Shown: piece after piece, positions 1-9,100 of the stretch
How positions within the stretch are numbered: position 1 is the stretch's first letter
Layout of the letters: each line of letters starts with the position of its first letter
Program-made: the position numbers and the translations under genes
Assembly (NCBI RefSeq): GCF_017939705.1
Contig: NZ_JAGKSQ010000010.1
Location: forward strand, 1-64,000
Source: Halalkalibacter suaedae
GTDB lineage: Bacteria; Bacillota; Bacilli; Bacillales; Bacillaceae_D
DNA: 64,000 bases
Direction: 5' to 3'
Notes under the pieces: generated by a model
The model's input: the letters and a program-made list of their open reading frames with translations, nothing else
What the model was told of the DNA's origin: nothing
The model's database searches: none

Positions 1-123
1 GGTCGCACTTATTATACCATTTAGGGGGTTTTTTCTGTTTAAATCCGAAGGATGTATTTAATTTCTAATAACTAATTCCTAATTTCGAGATAAAAAGACT
101 AATTAATCGACTTTTTCACCAGT

Positions 124-143
124 CCCGAACCGTCCCCAAGTTT
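124..143 (+). repeat. REP-like GAACCGTCCCC element, copy 1
   Basis: Contains GAACCGTCCCC followed by AAGTTTCAC, the same core as dispersed copies near 27.7, 27.9, 29.0, 37.8, 43.0, 46.2, 47.9 and 52.4 kb. It lies in the leader of the first gene. The family resembles REP sequences mobilised by RAYT transposases; that link is inferred, and no RAYT gene is in the window. Confidence 0.6.
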
Positions 144-229
144 CACAAGTTTCACCAATCCACTTCACCATTTCTCCCTCCTTCAATCTATATAACTATT
201 GAAGGAACAATCCCCAAGGAGGAATTGGC

Positions 230-1057
230 ATGAAATCAGGAAAGATTGATCAGTTTGCTCATTTAAGTGAGTTCAGTACCCTTAAGCAATTCAACAGAAC
301 GATTACACAATTCTTGGAGACACACGGACATCATTTCACAAAAAGTGAACGAATTGCTTTATTCACGTTGACTCAGTTTTCTGCAAAATATATTGGGGTG
401 TGTAATGCACGGATTGCCAAGCTCGTTGAAGCCGCACAAGTACAGCAGGGTGGGATTTCGCGTTCATCGTTTGAGCGGATGCTCCGAAAAGCGAAGAAGC
501 TTGGCATCTTGTCCATCCATCATACCCTTCGAATCAAAGGCGGCCTCTCCCATAATGTGTATGTGTTTCACCCATTTGACGGAGCCACCACAGACAAATT
601 GACAGACCGTCCCAAAGCTGAAAAGCCAGTTCCATCAAAGGATTCCACACCGAAAACGCAGCCTGATACTCTATTACTTAAAACTACTAAACCATTAAAA
701 GAAAAAGAATTACGTACAGAAACGGTCGAGGAATTGGATGCTAGTTTTGTTCCTTCTTCCATCCCAACGACTTTTGTTAGAGCCGTTAAACCCTTTTTCT
801 CTACAGCAAAGGAAATTGACTTTCTCTGGCAGCGCGTGCGAATCGCATACCGTTCGTTAAAATTCACAACATCAGTAGAGGATCTACTCCAGCCAATCAT
901 TCAGGCGTTCAAGGAATGTGTCTACCGTTATAAGCAAAAGCAAATCCGAACGACGTTTGTTCAATATTTCTATCGGACGGTAGAGGCTGTCCTACTAGTG
1001 GAAAAACGCCGAATCGTTGCGAGTGAAACCGGTTGGGGAAGTTGGTTAATGGGATGA
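230..1057 (+). CDS. Helix-turn-helix (winged-helix-like) protein of unknown function
   Basis: A 275-residue soluble protein. The N-terminal ~115 residues look like a winged helix-turn-helix (a helical stretch around SERIALFTLTQF, then GGISRSSFERMLRKAKKLGI as candidate recognition region and LSIHHTLRIKGG as wing), as in plasmid and phage replication/DNA-binding proteins. Residues ~120-175 are a polar linker rich in K, T and P. The C-terminal ~100 residues are helical and basic. The start is clear: AAGGAGG lies 5-6 bases before the ATG. It is followed closely by a ComK-like gene on the same strand, which suggests a regulatory pair. I do not recognise a named family; a replication-initiator-like origin is the alternative. 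Confidence 0.6.
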   Translation: MKSGKIDQFAHLSEFSTLKQFNRTITQFLETHGHHFTKSERIALFTLTQFSAKYIGVCNARIAKLVEAAQVQQGGISRSSFERMLRKAKKLGILSIHHTLRIKGGLSHNVYVFHPFDGATTDKLTDRPKAEKPVPSKDSTPKTQPDTLLLKTTKPLKEKELRTETVEELDASFVPSSIPTTFVRAVKPFFSTAKEIDFLWQRVRIAYRSLKFTTSVEDLLQPIIQAFKECVYRYKQKQIRTTFVQYFYRTVEAVLLVEKRRIVASETGWGSWLMG

Positions 1058-1090
1058 TACGTTCTTTCGTTGTCAAAGGAACTACTCCCT

Positions 1091-1507
1091 ATGTCTAGTG
1101 TGCTAAGCATGCATTATCGAGTGACAGGGAAAACAATGGCGATGATCCCATCTGCACTTCGATCATTTCAAATGACAGCCTATGAGACCGATCGACTCGT
1201 CTATGTAAAAAAATCTCAATCGCTAACACTCATCAAATATGCCTGCATGAAGTGGCGCTCGTTGCCATTAGATAAGCACGGACAGGAGAACATCTATGCC
1301 TTTCAGCCACATGCTCTTCCAACCGCCGAGAGTGTATGGATCTTTAGTAAACATGTCAAATCCGTTAAGCCTATGAAGCAGATACCTACTCACTCACTGA
1401 TTACGTTTCATAACGATCAGATACTTAAAGTCGATGTGCCTTACAGGGATATCCTTTATCGAATGCAGAGGAACAGTTTTTATATCGCGTTATTTACGTT
1501 TGATTGA
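1091..1507 (+). CDS. Short, divergent ComK-like protein
   Basis: About 138 residues from the ATG at 1091, which has AAAGGA 10 bases upstream; an in-frame TTG at 1070 is less well placed. The C-terminal half has the ComK pattern: an aromatic-rich YAFQPHALPTAESVWIF block, then HVKSVKP, then a TFHNDQ strand followed by a hydrophobic tail. ComK is the competence master regulator, which binds DNA as a tetramer. This protein resembles the fuller ComK-like protein at 52.9 kb but has a shortened centre without its GSTYDGRR and PIPIYPKES segments. It may be a regulator paralogue that lost function, or a distinct short ComK-family member. It follows the helix-turn-helix gene by 33 bases. Confidence 0.55.
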   Translation: MSSVLSMHYRVTGKTMAMIPSALRSFQMTAYETDRLVYVKKSQSLTLIKYACMKWRSLPLDKHGQENIYAFQPHALPTAESVWIFSKHVKSVKPMKQIPTHSLITFHNDQILKVDVPYRDILYRMQRNSFYIALFTFD

Positions 1508-1566
1508 TAGAGGGAACTAGTCGCTTCAGCAAACAATTGTTGATGCTGAACCTAAAACAAGCATAA

Positions 1567-1590
1567 CCCCGTTCTTAATTTAAGAAGGGG
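1567..1590. terminator. Intrinsic terminator-like hairpin
   Basis: CCCC-TTCTTAA pairs with TTAAGAA-GGGG across a short A/T loop. It lies just after the ComK-like gene and could stop plus-strand transcription. Confidence 0.6.
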
Positions 1591-1607
1591 CTAAAATATA
1601 GTTATTA

Positions 1608-1654
1608 AAAACGATAAGAAAACACTAGTAGATTACTACTGTTTCTTATCGTTT
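1608..1654 (-). terminator. Terminator of the RDD gene
   Basis: AAACGATAAGAAAAC pairs with GTTTCTTATCGTTT around a 14-18 base loop. It is immediately downstream of the minus-strand RDD gene stop codon. Confidence 0.7.
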
Positions 1655-2124
1655 CATTTCAAGGTATTATTCGTTTCACTAAATTGAATAGCTCTAGAAT
1701 ATCCTACGTATGTTGAAGTAACAATATCATGTAAAGAACGCTTATCTCCTCTGGTCAAAGCCAGGGCAATACTGCCTATGGCCACGGGAAATAGTAAATA
1801 TAGTACACTAATGAAAAAACTTCTAATAAGTAGCGTTTGAAATGTTAAATTATCACCGGTTAAGGTTGCAATTCTAATCCCCATCACTCTCTTACCAACT
1901 GTCTGACCGCTCCAGAGTAATGGAACAAAGGTAAAGTAACTAATATGACCTAGTATAACGATAACAGCAAGAATGAATTCAAGATAAAGGCCATTTATAG
2001 TTATGATTGAATTGCTAGAAAAAAGTATGATTAATGTACCAATAATAATCAGGACCTCATCGATAAATAAAGCAATTACACGCTCAATTAATTCTACACT
2101 TACAGGGCTCTCCTTTGTAAACAT
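1654..2124 (-). CDS. RDD family membrane protein
   Basis: A 156-residue protein with the RDD pattern: Arg-15 and Asp-22 in the first helix region, then GQTVGKRVMGIRI (~residues 74-86) and a final polar segment with RGDKRSLHDI. Three to four hydrophobic segments are visible (~20-40, 48-68, 100-125). RDD proteins are small membrane proteins, some with Na+/H+ antiport or transport roles; the substrate here is unknown. The gene stands alone, with its own terminator directly after the stop. It is the first minus-strand member of the long cassette-like run. Confidence 0.85.
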   Translation of the reverse strand: MFTKESPVSVELIERVIALFIDEVLIIIGTLIILFSSNSIITINGLYLEFILAVIVILGHISYFTFVPLLWSGQTVGKRVMGIRIATLTGDNLTFQTLLIRSFFISVLYLLFPVAIGSIALALTRGDKRSLHDIVTSTYVGYSRAIQFSETNNTLK

Positions 2125-2267
2125 AAGTTCCTCCAGACTTCGGTTCGGTCTTTACTGCACTAGAATTTTTAAGTAACCTTTATAAATGAGTATTTGAAAG
2201 CTATCACTATGTAAATAGATTAGTTGAACAAGAAGGGACTCTTATTAAACAATCGTTTCCTACGACA

Positions 2268-2591
2268 TTATTTCTCTAAGGCAATCTCTAATAATTGATT
2301 ACAAAGGTCAACACAAAGGCCTTGTGTTTTATACCTAATCAGCATTTCATTCAAATCAATAAATAATCCATTATCAACTAGCATTTTCTCAAATTGCCCA
2401 AATGTTACATTTGGAACAATCTTTGCTTTCTTGTCAGGAAAAGATACTTGAAGCGTTTGATTGATCTCATCTAATTTATTGCTAAGGCCTATTGCAGTAG
2501 ATGTAAAAGTCAAAACGGTGTCAATGAAATCAATTTCAGTACTTGATAATCCTTTATGGCTTAACCATTCACTAACAGTCTCATTCGACAT
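2268..2591 (-). CDS. Uncharacterised small soluble protein
   Basis: A 107-residue protein from the second possible ATG. AGGGGA lies six bases before this ATG, while the first ATG two codons earlier sits almost inside the ribosome binding site. It is predicted helical, with an N-terminal acidic stretch (STEIDFIDTVLTFTST), a central basic patch (FPDKKAKIVP) and two cysteines near the end (LCVDLCNQLLE). No signal peptide or membrane segment is seen and I recognise no family. It stands alone in the array. Confidence 0.6.
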   Translation of the reverse strand: MSNETVSEWLSHKGLSSTEIDFIDTVLTFTSTAIGLSNKLDEINQTLQVSFPDKKAKIVPNVTFGQFEKMLVDNGLFIDLNEMLIRYKTQGLCVDLCNQLLEIALEK

Positions 2592-2680
2592 AGCCATTCC
2601 CCTTTATGTATTCATTACCACAATAATATAATACAGTTAACTTTACAATTGGGTCCGAATGTTGAACATCAATTAAATTG

Positions 2681-2914
2681 CTAATTCAATAAGAAAATTT
2701 TGATAGATACAAAAAAGCAAAATGAAAACGCAACGATACCTAACACGCCGGAACCTTTATTACCCTTTTTAAACTCCCTTAATCCCATTACTAACATCGT
2801 TAAACTTAAAAACAACATCATATATGGTTGAAATTTAAAATCCATAGTAATCAAACTATACCCTGCAAGTGAAACAACTGTTATTGTTAAAAGTATATGA
2901 AGAATCTTTAACAA
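2681..2914 (-). CDS. DUF3953-like small membrane protein
   Basis: A 77-residue protein with two to three hydrophobic segments (~4-22, 30-46, 57-75) separated by a short basic loop (LREFKKGNKGSG). The pattern fits the Bacillus DUF3953 family. The start is TTG at 2914 with GGTGGTG 5 bases upstream; no ATG is available. The 81-residue protein at 29.8 kb has the same architecture and appears to be a paralogue within the array. Function unknown. Confidence 0.65.
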   Translation of the reverse strand: MLKILHILLTITVVSLAGYSLITMDFKFQPYMMLFLSLTMLVMGLREFKKGNKGSGVLGIVAFSFCFFVSIKIFLLN

Positions 2915-2976
2915 TCGATCACCACCACCTTTTTCCTTTTATACATATTCTAATGATGGTTCAATTATCCTGCTTC

Positions 2977-3035
2977 GTTACTTCAATATAGAAAAAGAGC
3001 TGCTGACCCTTCGTGAATCTTCAACTCAAGCACCC
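2977..3035. repeat. Hairpin separator, type A
   Basis: Starts GTTACTTCAATA, then GAGCTGCTGA, a variant loop, and TCTTCAACTC. This is the same imperfect stem as at 3611, 5940, 24557, 29734, 30768 and 43528. It lies between the DUF3953-like and DUF4275-like genes. Confidence 0.8.
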
Positions 3036-3120
3036 TAAGAAACAGGGGATTCACTTTTGTTTTCTCACATTCCTTATCAGCCATTTAATCTCACCTTTTG
3101 CAATATTACAATTTAACATC

Positions 3121-3146
3121 CACCATAAAAAAATAATTTTATGGTG
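3121..3146 (-). terminator. Terminator overlapping the DUF4275-like stop codon
   Basis: CACCATAAAA pairs with TTTTATGGTG around a short loop. The stop codon of the DUF4275-like gene lies inside the stem. Confidence 0.65.
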
Positions 3147-3561
3147 ATTTATAAAAGTATGGTCCACAATACTCTTCATGTGTGTACACATAATTCCATG
3201 AAAAATCTTGATCAACTATATAGATATCATCAATAAATTCGCCAATCCCTTCAATATCTTGTGCTTTTACTTGTTTTACATCTTCTATCCAAAAAGCATC
3301 CTCTTCGCGCTGTGCAAAAATATAGATAGGAGACGTTCTCAACTTATTAAAAGTATCAACGGCATATTGTTTTTCTAATGCAGATAGCTTTTTGTAACTA
3401 AAAACATGCCAGTAATAGTCTTTAAAAAAGATCTTACTTTTTAGTGATTCAGTTAAATGATTTGCGAATACTTCTGCCCACTGTTCTCTTAGTTCATCAC
3501 CTTTACCTTCTAATTTGATAAATTCGACACCCTTATTTCCCAAAAATCCCTCTATTTCCAT
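3139..3561 (-). CDS. DUF4275 family protein
   Basis: A 140-residue acidic soluble protein. The conserved blocks recall DUF4275 of Bacillus: YYWHVFSYKKL (~49-59) and the C-terminal series DIYIVDQDFSWNYVYTHEE then CGPYF. Members are uncharacterised and often sit near polymorphic-toxin immunity genes, so an immunity-like role is possible but not shown. The ATG has only a weak GGGGAAC element upstream. The gene is flanked on both sides by type A separators (2977 and 3611). Confidence 0.75.
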   Translation of the reverse strand: MEIEGFLGNKGVEFIKLEGKGDELREQWAEVFANHLTESLKSKIFFKDYYWHVFSYKKLSALEKQYAVDTFNKLRTSPIYIFAQREEDAFWIEDVKQVKAQDIEGIGEFIDDIYIVDQDFSWNYVYTHEEYCGPYFYKSP

Positions 3562-3610
3562 GTTCAGTTCCCCAACCTTGTTTCTTAATTTAGCTTCAAC
3601 AGGCCTGCCA

Positions 3611-3680
3611 GTTACTTCAATATAGAAAAAAGAGCTGCTGATCCGTCTTGATCTTCAACTCTTGTCCCCATCTGTTTAAA
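3611..3680. repeat. Hairpin separator, type A
   Basis: GTTACTTCAATA, then the imperfect stem AAGAG-C-TG-CT-GATC / GATC-TT-CA-A-CTCTT around loop CGTCTT, then TGTCCCCATCTGTTT. It ends about 17 bases before the stop of the 59-aa gene. Confidence 0.85.
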
Positions 3681-3696
3681 AGTGTTACATGATTAG

Positions 3697-3876
3697 TTAG
3701 TGCTTAGTCATTCTTGAATATTGATATATACTTACTAATCCTATAAAAATTAAAACAGTCATTGCGCTGCCAAAAAAAATTGACTTAAAAGCCTGGTTAA
3801 GCGAATCCATATTACTTACCATTGCAGAACCTAACACAAAAAATAATACCAATACCAGCCGTATTCTATTTTTCAT
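3697..3876 (-). CDS. 59-aa membrane protein
   Basis: A short reading frame found by translating the minus strand. The ATG at 3876 has GGGGGA 8 bases upstream. The protein begins MKNRIRLVLVLFFVLGSAMV and has a second hydrophobic segment (GSAMTVLIFIGLVSIY), so two membrane spans with a short loop are likely. No family is recognised. It fits the array pattern of one small gene per separator, with a type A separator just beyond its 3' end. Confidence 0.7.
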   Translation of the reverse strand: MKNRIRLVLVLFFVLGSAMVSNMDSLNQAFKSIFFGSAMTVLIFIGLVSIYQYSRMTKH

Positions 3877-3918
3877 ATATTTAATCCCCCATATAACCTT
3901 CCACAGTTCTGCCCCTAT

Positions 3919-3981
3919 TCTTCAATAAGAAAACGAGCAATCCCTGCTTCTTAAAAGTTTGGTTCCCCGGTGGTTGAATAA
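3919..3981. repeat. Hairpin separator, type B
   Basis: CTTCAATAAGAAAA, stem GAGCAATCC / GGTTCCCC with loop TGCTTCTTAAAAGTTT, then GGTTGAATAAG. It ends 13 bases before the stop of the gene that follows on the minus strand. Read on the minus strand, the stem precedes a T-rich run, so it can act as a terminator. Confidence 0.8.
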
Positions 3982-3993
3982 GCGAAAGTCGGC

Positions 3994-4398
3994 TTACTTT
4001 GTCCTTTTTCCAGACATGGAACTAATAAAGCTATAAAATCCTGTAATGATGAGAGAGATCACAATTGGATAACCAACATAAACTGCTAGATTCATATGTT
4101 CAACTAAACTAAATTCCCCCCATTCAAGCCATATACGCCAACCCATGCCAAGGCTACTTACTAATAAGCAAATCATAAGAACAAACCATAATCTTGCTTT
4201 AAATAGACCCACAAATATGTTCGCTACCATAAAGTACATAAAAAGCGTGAAAATCATAAAAAACAGGTCAAACCCCTTCAATCCAGGAATCACGAACGTA
4301 AAGGAGATTCCAGAAAAAAATAGAATAAGGATAATAGCGAAAGCGAAAAATCCTTTAGATGATTTTTCTACTTGAGTATAAAACGGTATTTCTAAAAT
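3994..4398 (-). CDS. Four-span membrane protein with probable ATT start
   Basis: Hydrophobic segments are visible near residues 17-35, 43-65, 70-90 and 108-128, with a basic end (GKRTK). A GTG-started version of 99 residues begins at 4293, but the open frame continues 35 codons upstream to ATT at 4398, which has GGAGGTG with core spacing of 9 bases. The upstream part encodes a normal soluble N-terminus (ILEIPFYTQVEKSSKG) followed by the first membrane span, which the GTG start would delete. No ATG, GTG or TTG lies in frame between the upstream stop and the ATT. The family is not recognised. Confidence 0.65.
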   Translation of the reverse strand: MLEIPFYTQVEKSSKGFFAFAIILILFFSGISFTFVIPGLKGFDLFFMIFTLFMYFMVANIFVGLFKARLWFVLMICLLVSSLGMGWRIWLEWGEFSLVEHMNLAVYVGYPIVISLIITGFYSFISSMSGKRTK

Positions 4399-4515
4399 GT
4401 GATTTCACCTCCGATTTCTAAGCGGTCAACCATGTCCGCGATCGCTTACTTTACTAACATAGAAATCCAATTACGGTCCGATGTACTCAATAAAGCATTG
4501 TTACCCCTTCTAATA

Positions 4516-4962
4516 CTAATAATTGAGAATCGTTGTAACACCATGCTCTGTCACTAACGTACGATGCGATAATTCTTCTAACCATCTTTTTTCATTTAGT
4601 TTAATTTTTCCATGCTCATATTGATATGTACGACTTCCAATATTGATTGTAATGTGCATAGGATTTTCCAATACATTTCGAATGGGGGCATGGTACCATT
4701 GTTGTACAGGGATTCTGTATAATTCAAGAACATCCCCTACTTCCATATACTTATCTATATAAGTCCAAAAGTCTTTGTTGCCCAATCCACTTGCTTCATA
4801 TAAATATGACAAGGTTAGAATTGGTTGTACGATTTCAATCCAATATGGATCCAAATCCCAAACATAAAAACTCGATCCTTTTCCAAAAAAAACACTATTA
4901 TTTTCAATATTCTTAGGAATACTAAAAGGCTTTGTTGTTGCTAAAAATTGAATTTCAGACAT
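4516..4962 (-). CDS. Uncharacterised protein, paralogue of the 24.1 kb gene
   Basis: A 148-residue soluble protein. FYVWDLDPYWIEIVQ (~32-46) and VGDVLELYRIPVQQW (~75-89) align by eye with YVYEVSSHWGIEI and QGDYFELYSCWVGEE in the protein at 24.1 kb, so the two are probably one family. Both are alone and surrounded by hairpin separators. The size, acidity and genomic company are like those of polymorphic-toxin immunity proteins, but this is inference. Confidence 0.55.
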   Translation of the reverse strand: MSEIQFLATTKPFSIPKNIENNSVFFGKGSSFYVWDLDPYWIEIVQPILTLSYLYEASGLGNKDFWTYIDKYMEVGDVLELYRIPVQQWYHAPIRNVLENPMHITINIGSRTYQYEHGKIKLNEKRWLEELSHRTLVTEHGVTTILNY

Positions 4963-5128
4963 TGTATCACTCCCCTCCTTATTAAATAAAATAGTTTCTG
5001 GTATGTTTCGTTTATCAAAAAGGGTTCATGCAGAAAAGCACCCAGTTACTTCAACTTTTGCCTCCGTTATTTTAGTGTTTCTTTTTACAATGTCAAGTTT
5101 ATCTATATGTCTTACCTTAGAGAGTTAA

Positions 5129-5701
5129 TTAGTGCTTATACTTATTACTTCCTGGAAGTCTTTTGATTCTATTCCAGGCTTCGATCGCTGCTTTCCGACT
5201 TTTCTCTTTATTTTTGGGGTCCGCAAAATAATCACTAATAAATTGATTATATTCAAATTGAGGAGCGATGTTCTTCTTATATGTAGGGTCTTTTTTTCGT
5301 TCTTCTTCCTCATGCCAAGCAACTACAACATCACTATATGTTCTTCCGATGTTATTTTTAAAGTAATTTTGGATCGCTGTAGAAAAATGAAATTTGGGGA
5401 TAACCGTCTTAAAAAACGCTCTTACCTCTTGACTACAACGGTGGTTTTCAGTAATAACTGTTTCAAGACTCAATTCTGTTTTACTTTCTATCTTTTTATT
5501 TATTTTTGTTTTCCTAATTGGCTTTCTAATTTCTCCTGTAAGAAGATAGGTTTTAACCCTATCAAAAATTTCTATTTTTGAACCAGATGTACTAATCCCC
5601 TTTTCCCTGCAAAATGTTTGTAATTCTTCCTTTAACCAATAGTAATCATCGAAATCTTTCATACTAATTTCTTTTGTTAGTTTCGGTCTGACAGTCTCCA
5701 C
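5129..5701 (-). CDS. SAP-domain/DUF6434 protein
   Basis: About 187-190 residues. An N-terminal SAP-like helix-extended-loop-helix (YYWLKEELQTFCREKGIST then KIEIFDRVKTYL, ~20-55) is typical of DNA-binding modules. After a basic linker, the C-terminal block (CSQEVRAFF, then FHFSTAIQNYFKNN, then IAPQFEYNQFISDYF, then AIEAWNRIKRLPGS) fits DUF6434. The GTG at 5701 is buried in the GGAGGTG ribosome binding site. Homologues I recall begin MRPxLTK, which would place initiation at the GTC codon at 5692, 8 bases after GGAGG. The true start is therefore uncertain. Confidence 0.75.
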   Translation of the reverse strand: METVRPKLTKEISMKDFDDYYWLKEELQTFCREKGISTSGSKIEIFDRVKTYLLTGEIRKPIRKTKINKKIESKTELSLETVITENHRCSQEVRAFFKTVIPKFHFSTAIQNYFKNNIGRTYSDVVVAWHEEEERKKDPTYKKNIAPQFEYNQFISDYFADPKNKEKSRKAAIEAWNRIKRLPGSNKYKH

Positions 5702-5737
5702 CTCCTTTTAATCTTAGTTAAAACCAATAAATCTAGT

Positions 5738-5887
5738 TCACAATCCTGCACAGAGTTCTCTTTGAGCAAACATAACGCCTGCTGCTTTCGCATAATCTAA
5801 TTCTTCTTTAGTTAAATAGGTGTCAGTCCAACCAATTGAAGACCAATAACGTTTAAAAAGTATTTTTAGTGCTTTTTTATTCACCAT
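5738..5887 (-). pseudogene. Truncated 49-aa gene fragment
   Basis: An ATG at 5887 (then GTG) opens a 49-codon frame beginning MVNKKALKILFKRYWSSIGW, with a later YLTKEELDYAKAAGVMF block. The RYWSS-GW...DYAK-GYMF pattern recalls a family of small Bacillus proteins that are usually longer, so this copy looks truncated at a premature TGA. It lies between the SAP gene and a type A separator. Function unknown. Confidence 0.4.
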
Positions 5888-5939
5888 ATGTTTTTGTCAC
5901 TATCCTTTAATATAATTCTGTATTAAATGATACTGCCGG

Positions 5940-6010
5940 TTACTTCAATAAAGAAAAAGAGCTGCTGATCCGTCTTGATCTTCAACTCTTGCTCCCAATT
6001 AGTTGAAGAA
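5940..6010. repeat. Hairpin separator, type A (full form)
   Basis: The cleanest copy: GTTACTTCAATAAAG, stem AAGAGCTGCTGATC with loop CGTCTT and GATCTTCAACTCTT, then GCTCCCAATTAGTTGAAG. The outer CTTCAA and TTGAAG are inverted repeats, and the inner stem has two symmetrical mismatch bulges. Confidence 0.9.
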
Positions 6011-6125
6011 AGGCTAGTAGCAAAAACAGATTTAATTTTGAATTTTCTTCTAAGGATTTTCGTTGTCGGACACTTTATTGATGCTATACATTTCTTCACT
6101 TTCGAAAATGAACACTTTTTGCCTC

Positions 6126-9100
6126 TTAATGTCTTAACTGATCCAACACACTTGGATCCTTAATCTTCTTATCGTCTGCAAGCATCATCACCTTGGATAG
6201 GATCTCCGCTGTTTTAGGATCTTCATCAAGGAATGGAAGGAAAAGCTTTCCTCTGTGCTGCGAGTGAACTGGAAGGATGTTTAGGTTTCCACTCGCATGT
6301 TTATAGGCCATGGCACTACCTAAGTGGACGCCGTATTCACCGAGACTTCCTGATATCAACGCGAAGCTCCCTTCAATTCTTACATTGTTGATCTTCATGA
6401 CTCGCAATGCTTCCTGTAATATGGCTGCTCTCATTTCAATAGTTGTAAGGCTTGCTTCTGGGTCTACTCCACCAACATGGGCAACACTTACAACTAGGTC
6501 CACATCTCTCATGGTTTCAGAGAAGATAATCTTAGGAATCCTTGATAACTCTATGCTTTCATAGGTATTTCGATCAAAGAATTCCACTGTTTCAAGTGCT
6601 GGACTTTCGACATCAGATGGTGTGAACCAATCTGCAATCGCATAAATTTTTGCAATGATGTTTTCCTTATGATAAACCTTTTGTAGTCCTTCTTCATAGT
6701 TTACTGTCCACATGCGATTTTTTAACAGGGCAACAGCTTTCTTTGGTTGAATCTGATGTCCTGCATATCGTCTTGACTCTGTTCCTGCAGATTCTTCGTC
6801 TACATTTAGACGGTATAGTTCGCGGAACACCTGCTTAAATGGCTGCTTAATCTGATGATCAAATAGATAACGTTGGTACTCACTCCAACTACCACTTTCA
6901 TATAAATGTACCGGGTGAGCAATTGTGATTGACTCATTCATCTGTAAACGATACCTTTTACCTGTTGGAGTTTGCAGTTCTTCTCCAGTAAAGAAGCCTA
7001 ATTTGTCATCTGTTAGAAATACAAGCTTTTTCACAAGTGGGGCAACAACTGGATTATTCATCATGTTGACTAGCTCTTGTGAATTGAATGGTGTTTCTAG
7101 CAGCATTGAGCGTTCTAGTTCTACTTTTGCTCGGTTGAATTGCTCCTTCATTCCTTCGTTGATTGCCTTTAGCTCTAGGATGTATTCATGCTTTTTATAT
7201 TTGGTTGGAACGGATTTAAGCTCTTTGTTGTTTTTGATAACTTTGATAGCACCCTTCCCGTCCTCATCGATTACTAGCTGCACTTTCATGTCATCAATCT
7301 CAACCGGTTCAAGAACATGTATCACCTCTTCCAGTTTACGGGCTTCCATATCCCAGCGTAGCCTTGTTACATCCTTATACCTAGCATTTCTAGCAAGGTT
7401 AGCTAGTGCAATCTCTACAATCTTTGCTTCACTTGCACGTCGCTGTGCTCCGAACTGCCTACTTTCTTTTAAAAATTTCTGTATAAATTCATAACGGTTT
7501 AGCACATCATTTGTCATGTCCGAATCAATTGGAATCAAGCTATAACACAGTAAATGATCCTTGTTTCGCTTTGTTTCAACAGAAGATTTCATATCCTTTA
7601 AGTTTAGTTTACCAAGCGTTGCATCTGCAAAAAGTTGGGCCCGACGATGGTTGGCACCTGCTGAAATATATTTTGCACAATCATATAAAATGTTGAAACG
7701 CTCCTCACCTAATTGTGCATATGCCTCTTTGAACCAATCAATATCAAAGGCACCCTCATGGAATTCCTCTGGTGTGATTGGTGAATAATGAGCAACAATC
7801 GTTTCTTTCTCAGCAGAAAAAGATTCGTTCGTATGCGCATGGAAATACCAGGCGGCACTCTTCAGTCCATCCCATTTTAGGTAGGCTGCTACAAGATCAA
7901 GCCACTGCGTGGCATACATTGCAGCTTCAAGTAAACGTTTGTCAGTAATTTTCTTTTCTAATACAAGCTGTGCAAGAAGATCCTCGTTCTCACCAACCTT
8001 TGGATGACAAACTTGAAGTAAGTGGCTCAACGATTCCTTCTTCGTTACATTCATATTGCCATAATAATAAAAATAGCCACGGACGAACGATTCGTTGTCG
8101 AGTCCTGATAAAAGGGTTATCAAATACTCCATACCTTCGTAATACATGATACCTGTTGCATGAGGAGTGACCTCGGTTTGGAGGTCGCCTCGCTTTAACT
8201 CTATATCTAAGATACGGGTAATCACCTTCTCTTTAATTGGCTCAAGGGAGGGGTGTTCTTTCGTTAAACCCTTCTTTGCATCTGTTAAGTCTACAATATG
8301 ATCTCTACTATTCTCTCTTCCTAATAGCTCTTTTGTCAGTTCGTTCTCGTCGATAAGCTCTACTTCATATGCTCGGCTAAGCTCTGAAAGGGTCGGTCCA
8401 AAGCTCTTGAAATGATTCATAGTGTATAACGTATATACTAGGTGAAAGTATAATCTGTAGGAGTCATCATCATACACATTTGCCTTTGCCCAATCTAGCC
8501 AAGGGAATGCTATAAGCTGATACATCTGGCGCTCTGACTTCCGCTTCTCTTCAGGAAGTGCTTTGATCATCGCATGAAGCATTCCAATAGCTGTTTTGAA
8601 AATGTCTTCATTGTCTAAATCTTGGAAATATGACGACACAACTTCGTTCATCTGCTCATAGTAAAGAATATTAGTTGCAAGGCTATAGAAGGCTTTTACC
8701 TTTTCTAACGGATAAATCTTATCGAGAAACTCCTTACGCCATTCATTCGGCTTCTTGTAGTCATCCATTTCCCAGCTGTTAATCTTTTTAAAGCGATAGC
8801 GATACACTAGGTCTAGACTGAACATTACATTAAGTTCGATAATCTCTTGTGAAGTCAGATTTTTGAAATAATCCTTCCAAACCTCTGCTAGTGGCAGGTC
8901 ATTGATCCCCTCCCGCTTATTCTGTATTTCAACTGTTCGACTTCGAGTTAGAGTTGCGCCAACTAAGTGTGTTTCCTTGTAGCCGTACCAGTCAACTTCA
9001 TATTCATACTCCCGATGCTCGTGAATTAACTCAGAAAGACCCGTAAGGATCCCTTGAATTTTTGTAAGGTCCGTAGAAAACAAACTTTTGGGTTCAAGTT

